A DNA stretch of 64,000 nt from Cheiracanthium punctorium (lineage: Eukaryota > Arthropoda > Arachnida > Araneae > Cheiracanthiidae), in the NCBI GenBank assembly GCA_038373885.1, contig JAWZYV010016543.1:1-64000 (forward strand), in the 5' to 3' direction. The stretch's first letter is position 1, and each line of letters begins with the position of its first letter. The position numbers were made by a program, and so were the translations under genes. The notes beneath the pieces were generated by a model. That model searched no databases and was not told the DNA's origin. It saw only the letters and a program-made list of their open reading frames with translations. Shown piece by piece: positions 10,590-21,569 of this stretch.

Positions 10590-11480
10590 TCCATTTTTTG
10601 TGGTATTATTCTTGAAAAGATGGTTAGATTCTGAAACTTTCAATACTTTTGACCAGTATTGTACATATATATTCTGGATTCTATCTGTTCTGGATATATT
10701 TTTTTCCAGAAAACACACAGTTTGCAAAATTTCGAAATCGGTATCAGCCGAGGTCAGAAAAGTTGTCACTTGGGTTGGATAATAACCCTGTAATTTATTT
10801 CGAAGTTCGACAATGTCTTCCGGTGGCGCCAACGCCTTTAAATTTGGGAATTAGGGCCAAAATAAACCTTTTCTTCCCGATAACACAATTTTTCCGAATT
10901 TTGAAATCGATATCAGACGAGCGCGGAAACTTCTTTATATGATACACTCTAAAAATAAGAAGCATTTTTACCGCAGAACTATTAAAGATTTCCAAAATCC
11001 GGTAAATTTTATTTTTGGAAATGCTTTCGCTAAAATACCCGATTTTAAATGAGCCAGTGCCATCTGAAGATATTGTCCGTTTTTTTATTTTTAGGAGGGG
11101 AGGGGGTTGAGCAGTTACTTACTAACCCAGGAACAACTTTCCAGCATTCGGCTGATACAGATTTCAAAAATCCGGTGAGCGGAAAAAACGCCACTTTTAA
11201 TAGTTTTATGATGTAACACAGTCGTTATATGCTAATCGATGAGGAAAGGAGCGTAGCCAGAATTTTTTTTCGGGGAGGGGGGGGGGTTGTATGAGATATA
11301 ATTTTGTATTGATAAACTTAATTTCTTTTCAAAAAAAAAAAAAAAAAAAAAATAGAACACGGTTATTAGCCAACCCAAGAAAAAACTTTCCGTACTCTGC
11401 TGATATCGATTTTGAAAATTCGCAAAAATTGTGTTTTCGAGGGAAAAAATTCCTATTTCGCCCCAATTTGCCACTTTTAA
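10590..11480. repeat. Four diverged modules of one repeat, two per orientation
   Basis: The module AATTTCGAAATCGGTATCAG (about 10729) recurs near 10895 as TTTTGAAATCGATATCAGAC, and inverted near 11150 (GGCTGATACAGATTTC) and 11398 (GCTGATATCGATTTTGAAA). Open frames across this stretch are short, overlapping and in both directions, so I treat it as repeat, not gene. Confidence 0.5.
11172..11330 (+). repeat. Copy 1 of a duplicated segment (second at 12755-13030)
   Basis: Both copies share GGTGAGCGGAAAAAACGCC, CACTTTTAATAGTTTTATG, GTCGTTATATGCTAATCGAT and GGAGCGTAGCCAGAA. This copy has a single 15-bp GGAAAAAACGCC unit where the other has about nine. Confidence 0.8.
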
Positions 11481-12570
11481 AAGTTATTATATATATATTA
11501 AAGATCAGAAAACAAAGTCAAGGACTAGGAAGTAGGTAAATTTGTATTATACACGAAAATATTTTACACAATCAATCGTGTAAACTATTATGCATATTTT
11601 AATTTGTCGCAACTGCATACTTTTAATGAAAGTGTTTTTCAACGCCCAGATTTAAGCAATTATGTATATAAGTAAGTTTAAAAAAATGTATTGTCACTTT
11701 TTCATCATATTGACCAAACTAGAAATCAAAGCCCGTTGTGGAGGCAAATACAACGGGCGCTTGAAAAAACATTCGACGAAAATGTCTACACTGAATACAT
11801 TTAGTCTTCGTCTACCTAAAATAAATAACTTCCTATTCAATTTTTATTATACACCCAAATCGAATTTCATCCTCTTCTGGAAACGCGCGGAAACTTATGG
11901 CATTCAAAAGATTTTGTTTTGTGTTCACAGTCATTCTCATATCCATTCAGACGATTTATTTGTGAAAAAATAAATAAATAAACTATGTAATCTTGAAAAA
12001 CAATTTTAAAGGAATGAATCACAATTTTCCCTTCAAAGGCAGATAGATAACCGTGACGTGAATATGACAATTTTTTTACACTTTGAAAGTCTAATTTTTT
12101 CACTCAAATTATTCGCTTTTTTGAATCTCTGAAATAAAATGGAGCTGAAAATGGCAAAAAATCTCTTAAAAAAATTAGGGAACCGGTGGGTTTTCAGATT
12201 TTCAAAGTAACAGAGATTGTTTTTATATTTTTATACATAGTTATGAAAAATTTCAAGCGGATCGTATGAATGGTGTGGGTGTTATTAGGCTTTTTCTGGT
12301 TTTTAATCTTTTTGGAGTAATGAAGGTAAAATATTTACATCGAAGTGGTTTGCCTGGAATCTTTACAAATTGAGTCAGCCAGTCAGGGTTCAGCGTAACT
12401 ATATAGTAGAATAATTACGATGTAAAATTTCTCATATTCGCGCTTCGATATTTTCTTTTAAAATGTTAATTTTTATAACAACACTTTACAAATTGCAGTC
12501 TCCTTTGCAAATTAAATAAATTTTTTATTATACTTGTAATTTATCATTGAGTATCCTGCAATTTAAATCT
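11331..12570. other. AT-rich non-coding interval
   Basis: No gene recognised. It opens with a poly-A run of about 20; short frames such as 11662-11973 (+) carry no known motif. Confidence 0.5.
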
Positions 12571-12760
12571 GTTCGAACCAGTGGCGCTCCCAGGATTTTA
12601 GTTTAGGGGGGGGGGGGCTGGGCTACATAATATTGCTGAACTCAGTCATAGTGATCTCGGTTAGTTACAACTCTCTTATAACGTCAAAATATTCGGTATT
12701 ACTTGACTGTCCCATAGAACATAAGCAATGTAACTCATTATAGAGTCATCAATAAGGTGA

Positions 12761-12895
12761 GCGGAAAAAACGCCGCCAGAAAAAACGCCGCCGGAAAAAA
12801 CGCCACCGGAAAAAACGCCGCCGGAAAAAACGCCACATGGAAAAAACGCCGCCGGAAAAAACGCCACCCGGTAAAAACGCCGCCGGAAAAAACGC
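12761..12895 (+). repeat. 15-bp minisatellite, about nine units
   Basis: Units read (C/A)GGAAAAAACGCC(G/A)CC with single-base variants. Translated on the minus strand this yields artefactual FFPAAFFP-type frames. Confidence 0.9.
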
Positions 12896-12949
12896 CACTT
12901 TTAATAGTTTTATGATGTAACATAGTCGTTATATGCTAATCGATGAGGA

Positions 12950-13105
12950 AAGGAGCGTAGCCAGAATTTTTTTTTCGGGGAGGGGGGTTGTATGAGATAT
13001 AATTTTGTATTGATAAACTTAATTTCTTATTAACGACAAAAATCTGAAAGCTCTTAATAAATAGGGGGATATATCCCGATATCCCACTTCCTGGTTACGC
13101 TCCTG
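12950..13105. mobile_element. G/C-rich MITE
   Basis: AAGGAGCGTAGCCAGAA at the left and CTGGTTACGCTCCTG at the right are inverted. Flanks do not give a clear TSD. Confidence 0.55.
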
Positions 13106-13213
13106 CAGTGACGTAGGAAAGGGGGGGAGGCTTTGTGGCTCGACCCCCCCATACCTTTGGAGGATGATAGAAAATACCCCCCCCCCAAACCTACTGAATC
13201 GCTACGCTACTGC
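13106..13213. mobile_element. G/C-rich MITE
   Basis: CAGTGACGTAG opens and CGCTACGCTACTG closes, with G7-type and C10-type runs inside. It abuts the previous MITE. Confidence 0.5.
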
Positions 13214-13284
13214 GCCCCAATCGGGTTATGGGGAGACCTAGAGTTGAGCTATGGCTTATTATTACTGGTTTTCATTTTATAAGT

Positions 13285-14455
13285 GAAAGAGTTTATTCTG
13301 ATTCATGGTAATTTATCTTGTTGGCTTTTTGTTTTTAAATAAATTTTAGAATAAGGAAGATTTATAAGTATATATATTGATATATAAATATTTCTATTTT
13401 TGAAAATATTCAATTTGAACATTGGTACTCTTATTTTAAAGATGTCTTTTTAAAAATTAAATTATTCTATTAATAAGTCAAAAACAAGTTTAAAAAAATC
13501 TTCTTTAAATTAAATGTTAGTCTAATTGTAATGTTTTTAAACAAATTTTTAAATGCTGAAACAAACAATAACTTTTTAAAGGAAATTGGTTTAAAATGAT
13601 TTAAAACTCATTTCTTAAAATGTAAATATTGGCTATGTATAACTGTGGTTAAAATTAATAGTTAATTAGTTTTGTCAGACTAATTAATTAGTTTTGTTAG
13701 AATAGTTTTAATAATTATATGTTTACTATTTTTGATACTGAAAAGCTTATTCCCCCTCACAGACTTTGAACTGTAAGCCGTCTTATGAGAAATCTTAAAC
13801 TTTCTACATCACCTCATTAATGCAAGGGAGTATATTTTACTTATTGGGAATTTCTGCAGGAGGGCTGTATAAAAAGTAAAAGTTTGTATTTATTTACATT
13901 TAATTTCCTGAAAATTTTATTCGACACCATAAAGTAACTTTGTAATTAATTATATATGTCTAATAATAATATTTTCTATAATTATATATAATTAATTATA
14001 TATGTAATTAATTATATATTATATAAGATCAATGAAAACCGTAGATCAGTGCTTTTAAGACAACCTCTCTAATAGGAATTGGGAGGAATTTTATTCTGCT
14101 TGATTCTGATTTCTGATTAATATTAAAAATATAAAACTTTTTATCTTCAGTGTAAATTATGATGAAATAAGTTATTTTAATTTTGTGTTTAAGGTCCTTA
14201 AATTAAAGAAGATATGAACGAGGGCTGTCTGCTTAATTAAGGCATGCCTTGGGCGGAGAACTTTTTGAGGGGCTCTAACGCTTATTCAAGATACAACTGG
14301 AGAAAACAGTCGCGCCGTAGGCCAGAACCCTAGACCTACACACCTGAGCCCTTTACCCAATTGTCAGGAAATTAGTAGAAAGTATTTATATTATAATGCA
14401 AAAGGTTAAAAATAATTAGCTTTATAAGATAAATTTATATCTTATAAAGCTCTTT
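13285..14455 (+). repeat. Dispersed 1.1 kb repeat, copy 1
   Basis: Collinear with 17320-18395: shared blocks include TTCATGGTAATTTATCTTG, GAAAATATTCAATTT, TTATTGGGAATTT and CATAAAGTAACTTTGT, followed by GGGATGCCTTGG-type text and the tRNA-like GGCCAGAACCCTAGAC block. Divergence is moderate. No coding capacity. Confidence 0.85.
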
Positions 14456-14687
14456 CCCTTGCCTGTCTTTTATATGCAAAAAAAAAAAAAAAAAAAAAAT
14501 CCATTAAAATATGAAAAAAATAAATCCTTACCCCCCCCCCACACACACACACCTATGTGTTAATTAAAATCCCTGTTAGGGATTTTATTTCTTTGATATC
14601 TTAACACTTCCATGTCACTAGAATACCTGCATGCAGTTTTGGGGTCATAGCCCCCTGAAAGCTTCATTTACTATTAAGTAATTGGCA

Positions 14688-14722
<35 letters not shown>

Positions 14723-14954
14723 GGAAACCAAAAGCTTTCTAGGAAAGTCTTCCCCCACCCCTCCTTAGCGCCTACCGAATTATGCCCAAATTGACTTATT
14801 GAATTAGACATGTGCTTTCCCCACTTCTGGAAAACAAAGTACATTAAACCTCATAATTCAACTGAATACCCCATTCCACACCCCCCTCCCATTTTCTGCA
14901 AAACAAAAGAAAAATATTTCAAGTATTTAATTAAATTATTACACAAATATCTCT

Positions 14955-15048
14955 TCAGGTGGCGTTTTTTCCGGCTGCGTTTTATCTAGCGGCGTTTTTT
15001 CCAGGTGGCGTTTTATCCGGTGGCGTTTTTTCCGGCGGCGTTTTTTCC
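14955..15048 (-). repeat. 15-bp minisatellite, about six units, inverted relative to 12761-12895
   Basis: Units read GGTGGCGTTTTTTCC with variants. This is the reverse complement of the array at the other end of the same element. Confidence 0.85.
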
Positions 15049-15312
15049 TACATTCCATAAATAATTATCTGATCTTTTGAGCAACGTTGTAACCGTGTGT
15101 AAGAGTGTTTCAACTAACTGTGAGCATTTATTTAAAAACTTTATTGGTTAGAAATAATTTGAGGACAGTTAAAAAAAGAAAGAAAGAACTAAAAAAAAAT
15201 TAATTCATTAGCTACAGTTTTCATTTTTTAACGCTTTTCACTTCTAACTTTCTACCTTTAGGGGGGCTTCAGCCCCCATAGCCGCCTCCGTGGTTGCGCC
15301 TATGGTTCGAAC

Positions 15313-16093
15313 GAATACACTCAACTGAAAATAAATTTTGCTCAGGCAGCGGGGGCATGTAGACGGAGGTCACAGGTCAAAATCTCCCAACCCGCCAACG
15401 GGTCATAAATTTCCCATCAGTAACGGACACGCGAGCTATCGCATTTCGCGATAGGAGCTTTTGTGAGGGGGGTAGGAAATTGTTCCTCAAAACGCGACTC
15501 GGGAAAATTTCTGTCTGAGGAGGGGCCTTAACAAAAGACCTGGCGTCCCTGCCTTTTTCCTGAGTATGCACAGGAAAACCTGTACAGTTCGGGGGAAAAG
15601 AAGCAGACCGCAAAACCCTGCGGCTATTTCTTAGAAGAGCTTCTCGGAAGGCACATTCCTTTAAGATAGAAAAACGGGAGAAAAGTTTCAGTTTGTTGAT
15701 GGATCACATCAGTGACCAGTAACGACGGACGAATACAATTTTGTAAGGGAGGGGGGTCGGTTAGTTGGAATACACGCAAGTTTCGGTTACGTGAGGCGTA
15801 ATCAAAGAATGCATAGGTCTAAATGCTATAAAAATATTGTTCGGGGGGGGGGGTGTGTTAATACGTTTTTCTTACCACCACCCCCCTTGCCGAAAAATAA
15901 CATACAGTCCATATATTTTTCATTTTTTACATAAAGATTATATCTATAAGGGGAGCTGAAAAACGCCACTTGGAAAAATAGGCCATGGTCTATGGCCCCC
16001 AAAACTTTAGAGGGCAGTTGTTAAAATAGTTTAAGATAGAGCACTCAATCAAATTTACTTTTGGTAACAATGGATATCAAATAAAAAATGTTA

Positions 16094-16140
<47 letters not shown>

Positions 16141-16229
16141 AAACTGAAAGATAAAATCACGTCGACTGCATCCCCCCCCCCCTCAAAATATTCATCAACC
16201 CTCACCCTTAATTTTAGTTTTTCATGAAT
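15313..16229. other. Non-coding interval
   Basis: No gene. It contains CTATCGC and GCGATAG as a short hairpin near 15436-15455, several G runs, one isolated AAAAACGCCACTT unit near 15960 and a poly-A run of about 39 near 16101. Confidence 0.5.
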
Positions 16230-16237
16230 ATGAAAGC

Positions 16238-16381
16238 CAGGAGCGTAGCCAGAGGGGGGGGGGCTGAGGGGCTGCTACCCCTCCCCCCGAAATGGGACCC
16301 TTTACTTAGCTTACAATTGAAACTTTAGCTTTAAATTTGATACCCAGCCCACCCCGAAATAAAATCCTGGCTACGCCACTG
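16238..16381. mobile_element. hAT-type MITE, 144 bp, exact 8-bp TSD
   Basis: Left end CAGGAGCGTAGCCAG, right end CTGGCTACGCCACTG. ATGAAAGC is present at 16230-16237 and 16382-16389. The body has a G10 run and a matching C run. No coding capacity. It is the clearest member of the G/C-rich MITE group in this window. Confidence 0.9.
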
Positions 16382-16389
16382 ATGAAAGC

Positions 16390-17319
16390 GCAAGTTTATA
16401 TTTCGTGCGTCTACACCCCTCCCCCCTTTCGCACTGTGCGCACTCCTTTTTCTGTAAAAAAAATCTTTAGTTACGCAGATCAATCACAAGTGAATTAAAT
16501 TTTATTTCATAATAAAATAATACGTACTACTGGATTATAACTAGTTTAGATTTTAAAGTATTTATAAACTTAAAAATAAGTAGAGATAATTTTTTTCAGT
16601 TTAGTTTTATCCCTGGTCAGTTTTTCATTACTTAAATTACCTTACATAAATAGTATCACATTCATGTTTTATTCACTTTCTCAGTAACATGATAAGTTGA
16701 AAAAAATTGATAAGAAACTTTTGACATACGTTTTGAATATATTTTTAATTTTTCTAAGTACTTAGGCTTAACTATAAAATTAAATCCGAAAATTGTTTTT
16801 AGTGATGTGTATCCTTTTAAATGCTTTTTAAACATCTGCCTTTTATTTAATTTATTTGACTTCATTTTAAAAGCTACCGGATGTATCATCATACTTTTAT
16901 ATGTTTTCGTATTACTCCCCCCCCCCCCGCCCCCTACACACAAATAAATAAAGTTAAAAAAAAAACTTTTCTAAACTATGGTTTTCTTATCATTATTCCC
17001 GTTGTAATCAAAATATAACAGAACTTTACAGTGTAAAATAATCTGTACATATAATAGGTGCTTTCTAGTAGATTAGGCATTAGGAATTAACAGAATTTCT
17101 TTTTGATTTTTACACAAACAAACACTTTCTCTTTTAAATGATCAGTTAAAGAAATAATTAAATTCTTTACATAACTTAATTGATTAAATTCATTATAATT
17201 TATCAATTATTTCATTTGGTTGTTTGTTGTACAAGAGTCAGAATTGATAATTCAGAATCGGCTCTACACATTTACCATGCACGTTCATCACGTATAAATG
17301 TTTTTATAAGAATCAACTG
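16390..17319. other. AT-rich non-coding interval
   Basis: No gene or clear repeat boundary recognised. C runs lie near 16417 and 16917. Confidence 0.5.
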
Positions 17320-18395
17320 ATAAGGTTTATTCTAATTCATGGTAATTTATCTTGTTGGTTCTTCGGTTTTAAATAATAATTATTAGAATAATGAATGATT
17401 TATAACTGTAACTCTACATATAGATATTTATTTCTGAAAATATTCAATTTAAACATTGCTACTGTTATTTTGAAGATGCAAATATATTCATAATATATAT
17501 TTTCCAGAATTAAGTTAGTCAATCATAAATAACTTCTTAAAAAAAATTCTTTAAATCAAATGTTAGTGTAATATGTAATGTTTTAAAACTTTTTTCATTT
17601 CTAAATGCTATAAAAAGGAAGCTGGTTTTAAGGGAACCTGTTTAAAGGAAACTGGTCTAAAATTATTTAAAACTCATTTCTTAACATGTCAAATATTGGT
17701 TATAAATAACTGTGATTAAAATTAACAGTTTTGATCGAATAGTTTTAATAATAATACTTTTATTATTATTGACATTGGATGGTGTATTGCCCCTCACCAA
17801 ATTTGATAAAACATACCTCTAAGCCTTTTTATGAGAAAGGCTGAAATTTTGTATATCGCCTCATTAATGCGTGGTGAGGCATTTTACTTATTGGGAATTT
17901 TTATAAGAGGGCTGTATAAAAAAAATTTGGTATGTATTTACATTTAAGTTCTGAAAATTTTATTCGATACCATAAAGTAACTTTGTTATTTATTCTGTCT
18001 GTGATCAATACTTAAAGAAGAAATCCCTAGGTCAGTGTTTATAGGACAACCTCTATAATAGGATTGGAAATAATAATAATTTTTATTTAATACTAAAAAC
18101 TCTTTACTAAAAGTGTCAATTATCATGAAAGTTATTTTGATTTTGTAGTTAAGGCAGATGTTATTAAGGGATGCCTTGGATGGAGGACTTTTTGAGGGGT
18201 TTTACCGCGTATTCACGTTACGCACGGAGAAAACAGCCGCGCGGTAGCCAGAACCCTAGACTTACAACCGTTTACCAAATTGTCATGAAATCAGTAAAAA
18301 GTAATTATGCTATGACGTAAACGGTTTCGATTAAAGAAATGCTTTTAAAGCTTTGTAAGATAAACTTACATAAAAAAAGCTTTCTCCTCATTATA
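17320..18395 (+). repeat. Dispersed 1.1 kb repeat, copy 2
   Basis: Direct repeat of 13285-14455 about 4 kb downstream. A minus-strand tRNA-like block (reverse of CCAGAACCCTAGACTTACAA) lies near its 3' end at about 18246-18265. Confidence 0.85.
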
Positions 18396-18975
18396 AAACT
18401 ATTAAATTTTTTCATAGCAAGCTTTTAAAAACATGCTGAAATACGCGAGAAATGCGATATACAAATTATAAAGGTAAATTATCAAATATTGAACTTTATA
18501 TATGATTAAAAGACGATAAGAAAAAAGGGATAACAATTAATATAACTTAATGCAAACATATGAGACTTACTTAATTATGAAAAGGGAAAACATTATTCAC
18601 TTTTAGTCACCAAATAAAATCCTTTTTGCATAAAATATTTTGTAGTTCATTAAAAAATTAAAATAAATGAATAAATAAATAAAAGTTTTAAAGAAACCCT
18701 ATTATCCAAGAAGTACTTAAAACCAGTACAACAGATTGGAAATGAGAAATGTTTACCAAGTGCTTAAAAAAGTATCGTTTAAATTAAACAACCTTGACAG
18801 TGGACAATTTTATTTAAATATTTTGTAAAGACGCAGACTGAAGTTTCTTTTTGCATTTTTAAGTGGAACGATTAAAAGACCCGTCAAACAAAATTTTAAA
18901 ATGAAAAAATTTTGAGACGAAGTTGGTGGTGGGGGGGAGGGGGACACGTGCCCCCCCCCCGATATACGCCTATGG
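18396..18975. other. Non-coding interval with flank of the large hAT insertion
   Basis: AT-rich to about 18880, then repeat X: GAGACGAAGTTGG, GGGACACGTG, a C10 run and CCTATGG. Repeat X resumes after the hAT element at 26808 and is duplicated at 27126-27320. Confidence 0.6.
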
Positions 18976-19309
18976 TTCAAATGCAGGGCCGGTTTTAGGC
19001 ATTTTACAGGCGTAGGCGAGAACTGATTTTACGCCCCTTCATATGACATGGTTTTACGCCCCCCCCCACCCCTTCTTTCAACTGCTTCCCTTACCACTCC
19101 CCTGCCCCGTGATCAGAAAAGCGCTAAAAGTAATTTAATAAATTTGAAGTATGTATTTTTAAATTTAATGAAATTTATGTACTGTTAAAAGTTTGCAAAA
19201 TATTAAAAGATAAAGCGTCCTTATTATTTTCTCTCAATATTAAGAATCACGAATCTATTTGAAAATTATTAATTGATATAATTATACAATTAATATAATT
19301 TTTGAGATG

Positions 19310-19620
19310 ACTCATAATAATGAAAATAAAATCCACACTACTAGAGTTAAAGGATTTTCACAATTAAATATTAAAATTCATGCTATGCTTTAATAGTCAT
19401 TGAAATTTAATGGCAAAATTTTAGATGTAAACATGTAATCTTTGAACTTACCAAATGTTTGGCTGCTAGTCTCGGGAATCGCTAAATGAAAATGGTTTAT
19501 TTCACTTTTCTTATTACAATTTTCATTCAAAAAGTTTCCTACAGTAATAAGTAGATACAGTAGCTTTACTTTCGTTATCGAAGAAAAAATGAAATCTACT
19601 CGTTTGATATTGTTTTACTG
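19310..19620 (-). repeat. Exon-bearing tandem unit, copy A
   Basis: One of three units (others 19930-20370 and 20760-21079) sharing AATAATG-AAATAAAATC, AAAATTCATGCTATGCT and GAACTTACCAAATG. It contains an 87-bp potential exon at 19452-19538 on the minus strand (acceptor ACTGTAG, donor GTAAGT), open in one frame and ending ETSSQTF. Confidence 0.75.
19452..19538 (-). pseudogene. Duplicated hAT N-terminal exon, copy A (phase 1-1)
   Basis: The exon is 87 bases, a multiple of three. It begins with two bases of a split codon and ends with one base (TTT G|GTAAGT), so it could be joined to another copy without a frameshift. The open frame ends IPETSSQTF, matching the TPDASSQTF end of the first exon at 20925-21079. 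Whether it is spliced is unknown; the parent element lacks the rest of the transposase. Confidence 0.5.
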
Positions 19621-19929
19621 AATATTAATTTTCCATTGCACTTATATTAGGTTATTAATTAGACTATATTTACATGATATTGAGGAGATGTTTGAATCGT
19701 TATGACATTATATACTATTCCACTTGATTTTTCAAAGACATATGCATACATTATTTACAACATGAATAAAACAATGAATAAAAAATAAAGAAATATTCTC
19801 TGAAAAAAGAAATTAATAAAGTGTAAGTAAATAAAGTATAAACTCAAATGAAATCAGTTTTTAAACGAAGTTAGTGTCATAACAATTTACATTGGTGCAT
19901 TTAAACATGTAGTAAATATTTAAAAAATA

Positions 19930-20370
19930 AATACAAATGACTCGTAATAATGCAAATAAAATCCATTTATTTAATTAAAAAATTATAAGAATTTAAAGTA
20001 AAAATTCATGCTATGCTGTAATGGTTATAGAAATGTAATTGAACAATTGTACATGTACACGCTTAGTATTTGAACTTACCCCTTGCATGGTTTTCGCTCG
20101 CTTGCAACCTCGCTTGAATACGGGCTAGAATCCCTTAGAAAGTCCCCACGGTGAGCATCCCTCCTATAGGCCAAGGACCCTAGTACAGTCAATCGGACTT
20201 AATCCACATACAAACAAACATATCTTGTTGCTAGTCTCAGGAATCATCGTTTGAACATGATTCATTTCATCTTTCTTATTAGAATTTTCATTTGTTTAAA
20301 AATAATTTTCCTAGAGTAGTAATACACCAAGTAGATATTGCTTTGCTATCATTTCTTATTACCAAAAATA
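19930..20370 (-). repeat. Exon-bearing tandem unit, copy B, interrupted by a SINE
   Basis: Same layout as copy A, but a SINE (20081-20221) is inserted at the donor-proximal end of the exon and the exon frame carries stops. The exon text AATAAGAAAGATGAAAT and GAGACTAGCAACAAG is recognisable. Confidence 0.7.
20081..20221 (+). mobile_element. SINE fragment, 5'-truncated
   Basis: Shares CATGGTTTTC, GAATACGGGCTAGAATCCC, AGAAAGTCCCCACG, GGCATCCC-type and CTTAATCCACA blocks with the fuller SINE at 29931-30150. It ends in an A/C-rich ACAAACAAACA tail. It interrupts exon copy B. Confidence 0.7.
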
Positions 20371-20924
20371 TACCTTTATGAAAAATCTTTAGTGAATATT
20401 TGTTTTAAATGTGTTTTAGATTATTAAATAGACAATATTTATGATTATTGAAATGTTTGAAGCTTTATGAAATTAGATGCTGTTGTACTTGTATAGGAAT
20501 GTACAATGTGCGTATATTGATCGCAACCTCTTCTCTCTGTTTTAAGTGTTTCAAATACAATATTCTACAGGTACTCATTCATTAAAAAAAGTAAGTCATG
20601 TAATAACGCAAATTTGGGTATGTTTTATAAAATAAAAATAAATAACCTCAAAACATTTTAAAAAAGTATGATTATGAATTTCAATCACCTTTTAAACTGT
20701 GTTTACATTATAACAGTCTTAGTTTTTAAAATACATTCGACTTGTCGACAAAAAAGCTAATCTTTCAAATAAGTCGTAATAATGCAAGTAAAATCATTTA
20801 ATCAATTATAATAATAAATAAGAACTGAAAATAAAACTTTTTAATCGATACTTCATTGCTCATGAAAATTTAATTGCACAATTAAAGATTTAAAAACAGT
20901 ACAGTATTTGAACTTTGAACTTAC

Positions 20925-21079
20925 CAAATGTCTGGCTGCTAGCATCTGGAGTCGCCGATTCACAGTAGTTATCTTCATTATAATTTTGTTTTAAAAATTT
21001 ACTCACGCTTTCCCTCATTTTTTTCTCTAACTTTCTTTTGCTTTCTGAAATAAGCTCCGGATGTACGTTTTCTATTCAT
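20925..21079 (-). pseudogene. First coding exon of a hAT transposase
   Basis: The minus strand ATG at 21079 opens MNRKRTSGAYFRKQKK, the basic start typical of ZMYM-like hAT transposases (KRK-x-SGxxKRKKK). A run of seven A (complement of T7 at 21018-21024) then shifts the frame; the second frame reads MRESVSKFLKQ and ends ATPDASSQTF at a good donor (GTAAGT). The exon is the third tandem unit and the only one with a start codon. Nothing catalytic follows before the element ends at 18984, so this is a relic. Confidence 0.6.
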
Positions 21080-21569
21080 ATTTAAAGATGAACATCGTTA
21101 GCAAAGTATCCCCTTTGAAACAGAAAGAATTCCCCGCAATCTCACGTGCAAAAGATATCCAGACGACCGAGCAGATAACCAAGTGCTATACTGACATGAC
21201 AACTGAGTAAACCCTGAGAACTGAGAATACCTAATTGGGTAAACTATGTCCCTCTCCGCACAACTGGACTTCTGTCATTTGTCATTTGTTGATAGTAAAC
21301 TAATGGAAAGTATCTGTTTCAGATTTCTAGTCTACGCATATGCTGCCCTAACCTCTTTCTCCGTGGGTGGTCTTTCTGCCAAAAAACTTTCTGTCCTTGT
21401 CCTGGTAAATGTAAACTGTTATCTTAAATATTCTTTAGAATAAGCTAAATGCTTAATTTACTATTTCAATTAAATCTTTAATGCCATGCCAGAGAAATAT
21501 TCTGTTAATAAAATACTAGTACATGATCTATAGGCAAAAAAGGCAGTTGTCAAAATTACTGGCTATAGA

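Larger units (their letters stand above)
12579..15304. mobile_element. hAT-like non-autonomous element with inverted minisatellite arrays, 2.7 kb
   Basis: GTTCGAAC flanks both sides exactly (12571-12578 and 15305-15312), an 8-bp TSD. The ends read CAGTGGCGCTCCCAGG and, in reverse complement, CATAGGCGCAACCACGG. Just inside are arrays of a 15-bp unit, GGAAAAAACGCC-type on the left and GGCGTTTTTTCC-type on the right, so the arrays are inverted relative to each other. The core is the dispersed repeat 13285-14455. There is no transposase frame. Two small G/C-rich MITEs (12950-13105 and 13106-13213) sit inside. Confidence 0.65.

Noticed and set aside
12676..12923. Two overlapping minus-strand frames rich in FFPAAFFP-type repeats
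   Set aside because: They are translations of the 15-bp minisatellite and have no other content.
14955..15048. CRISPR-like array of short repeats
   Set aside because: The units are contiguous 15-mers with no spacers, in a eukaryotic context.
18934..18975. CCTATGG as the right end of a second minisatellite-type hAT
   Set aside because: The same CCTATGG text continues beyond this point in paralogues at 27220, so it is internal to repeat X.
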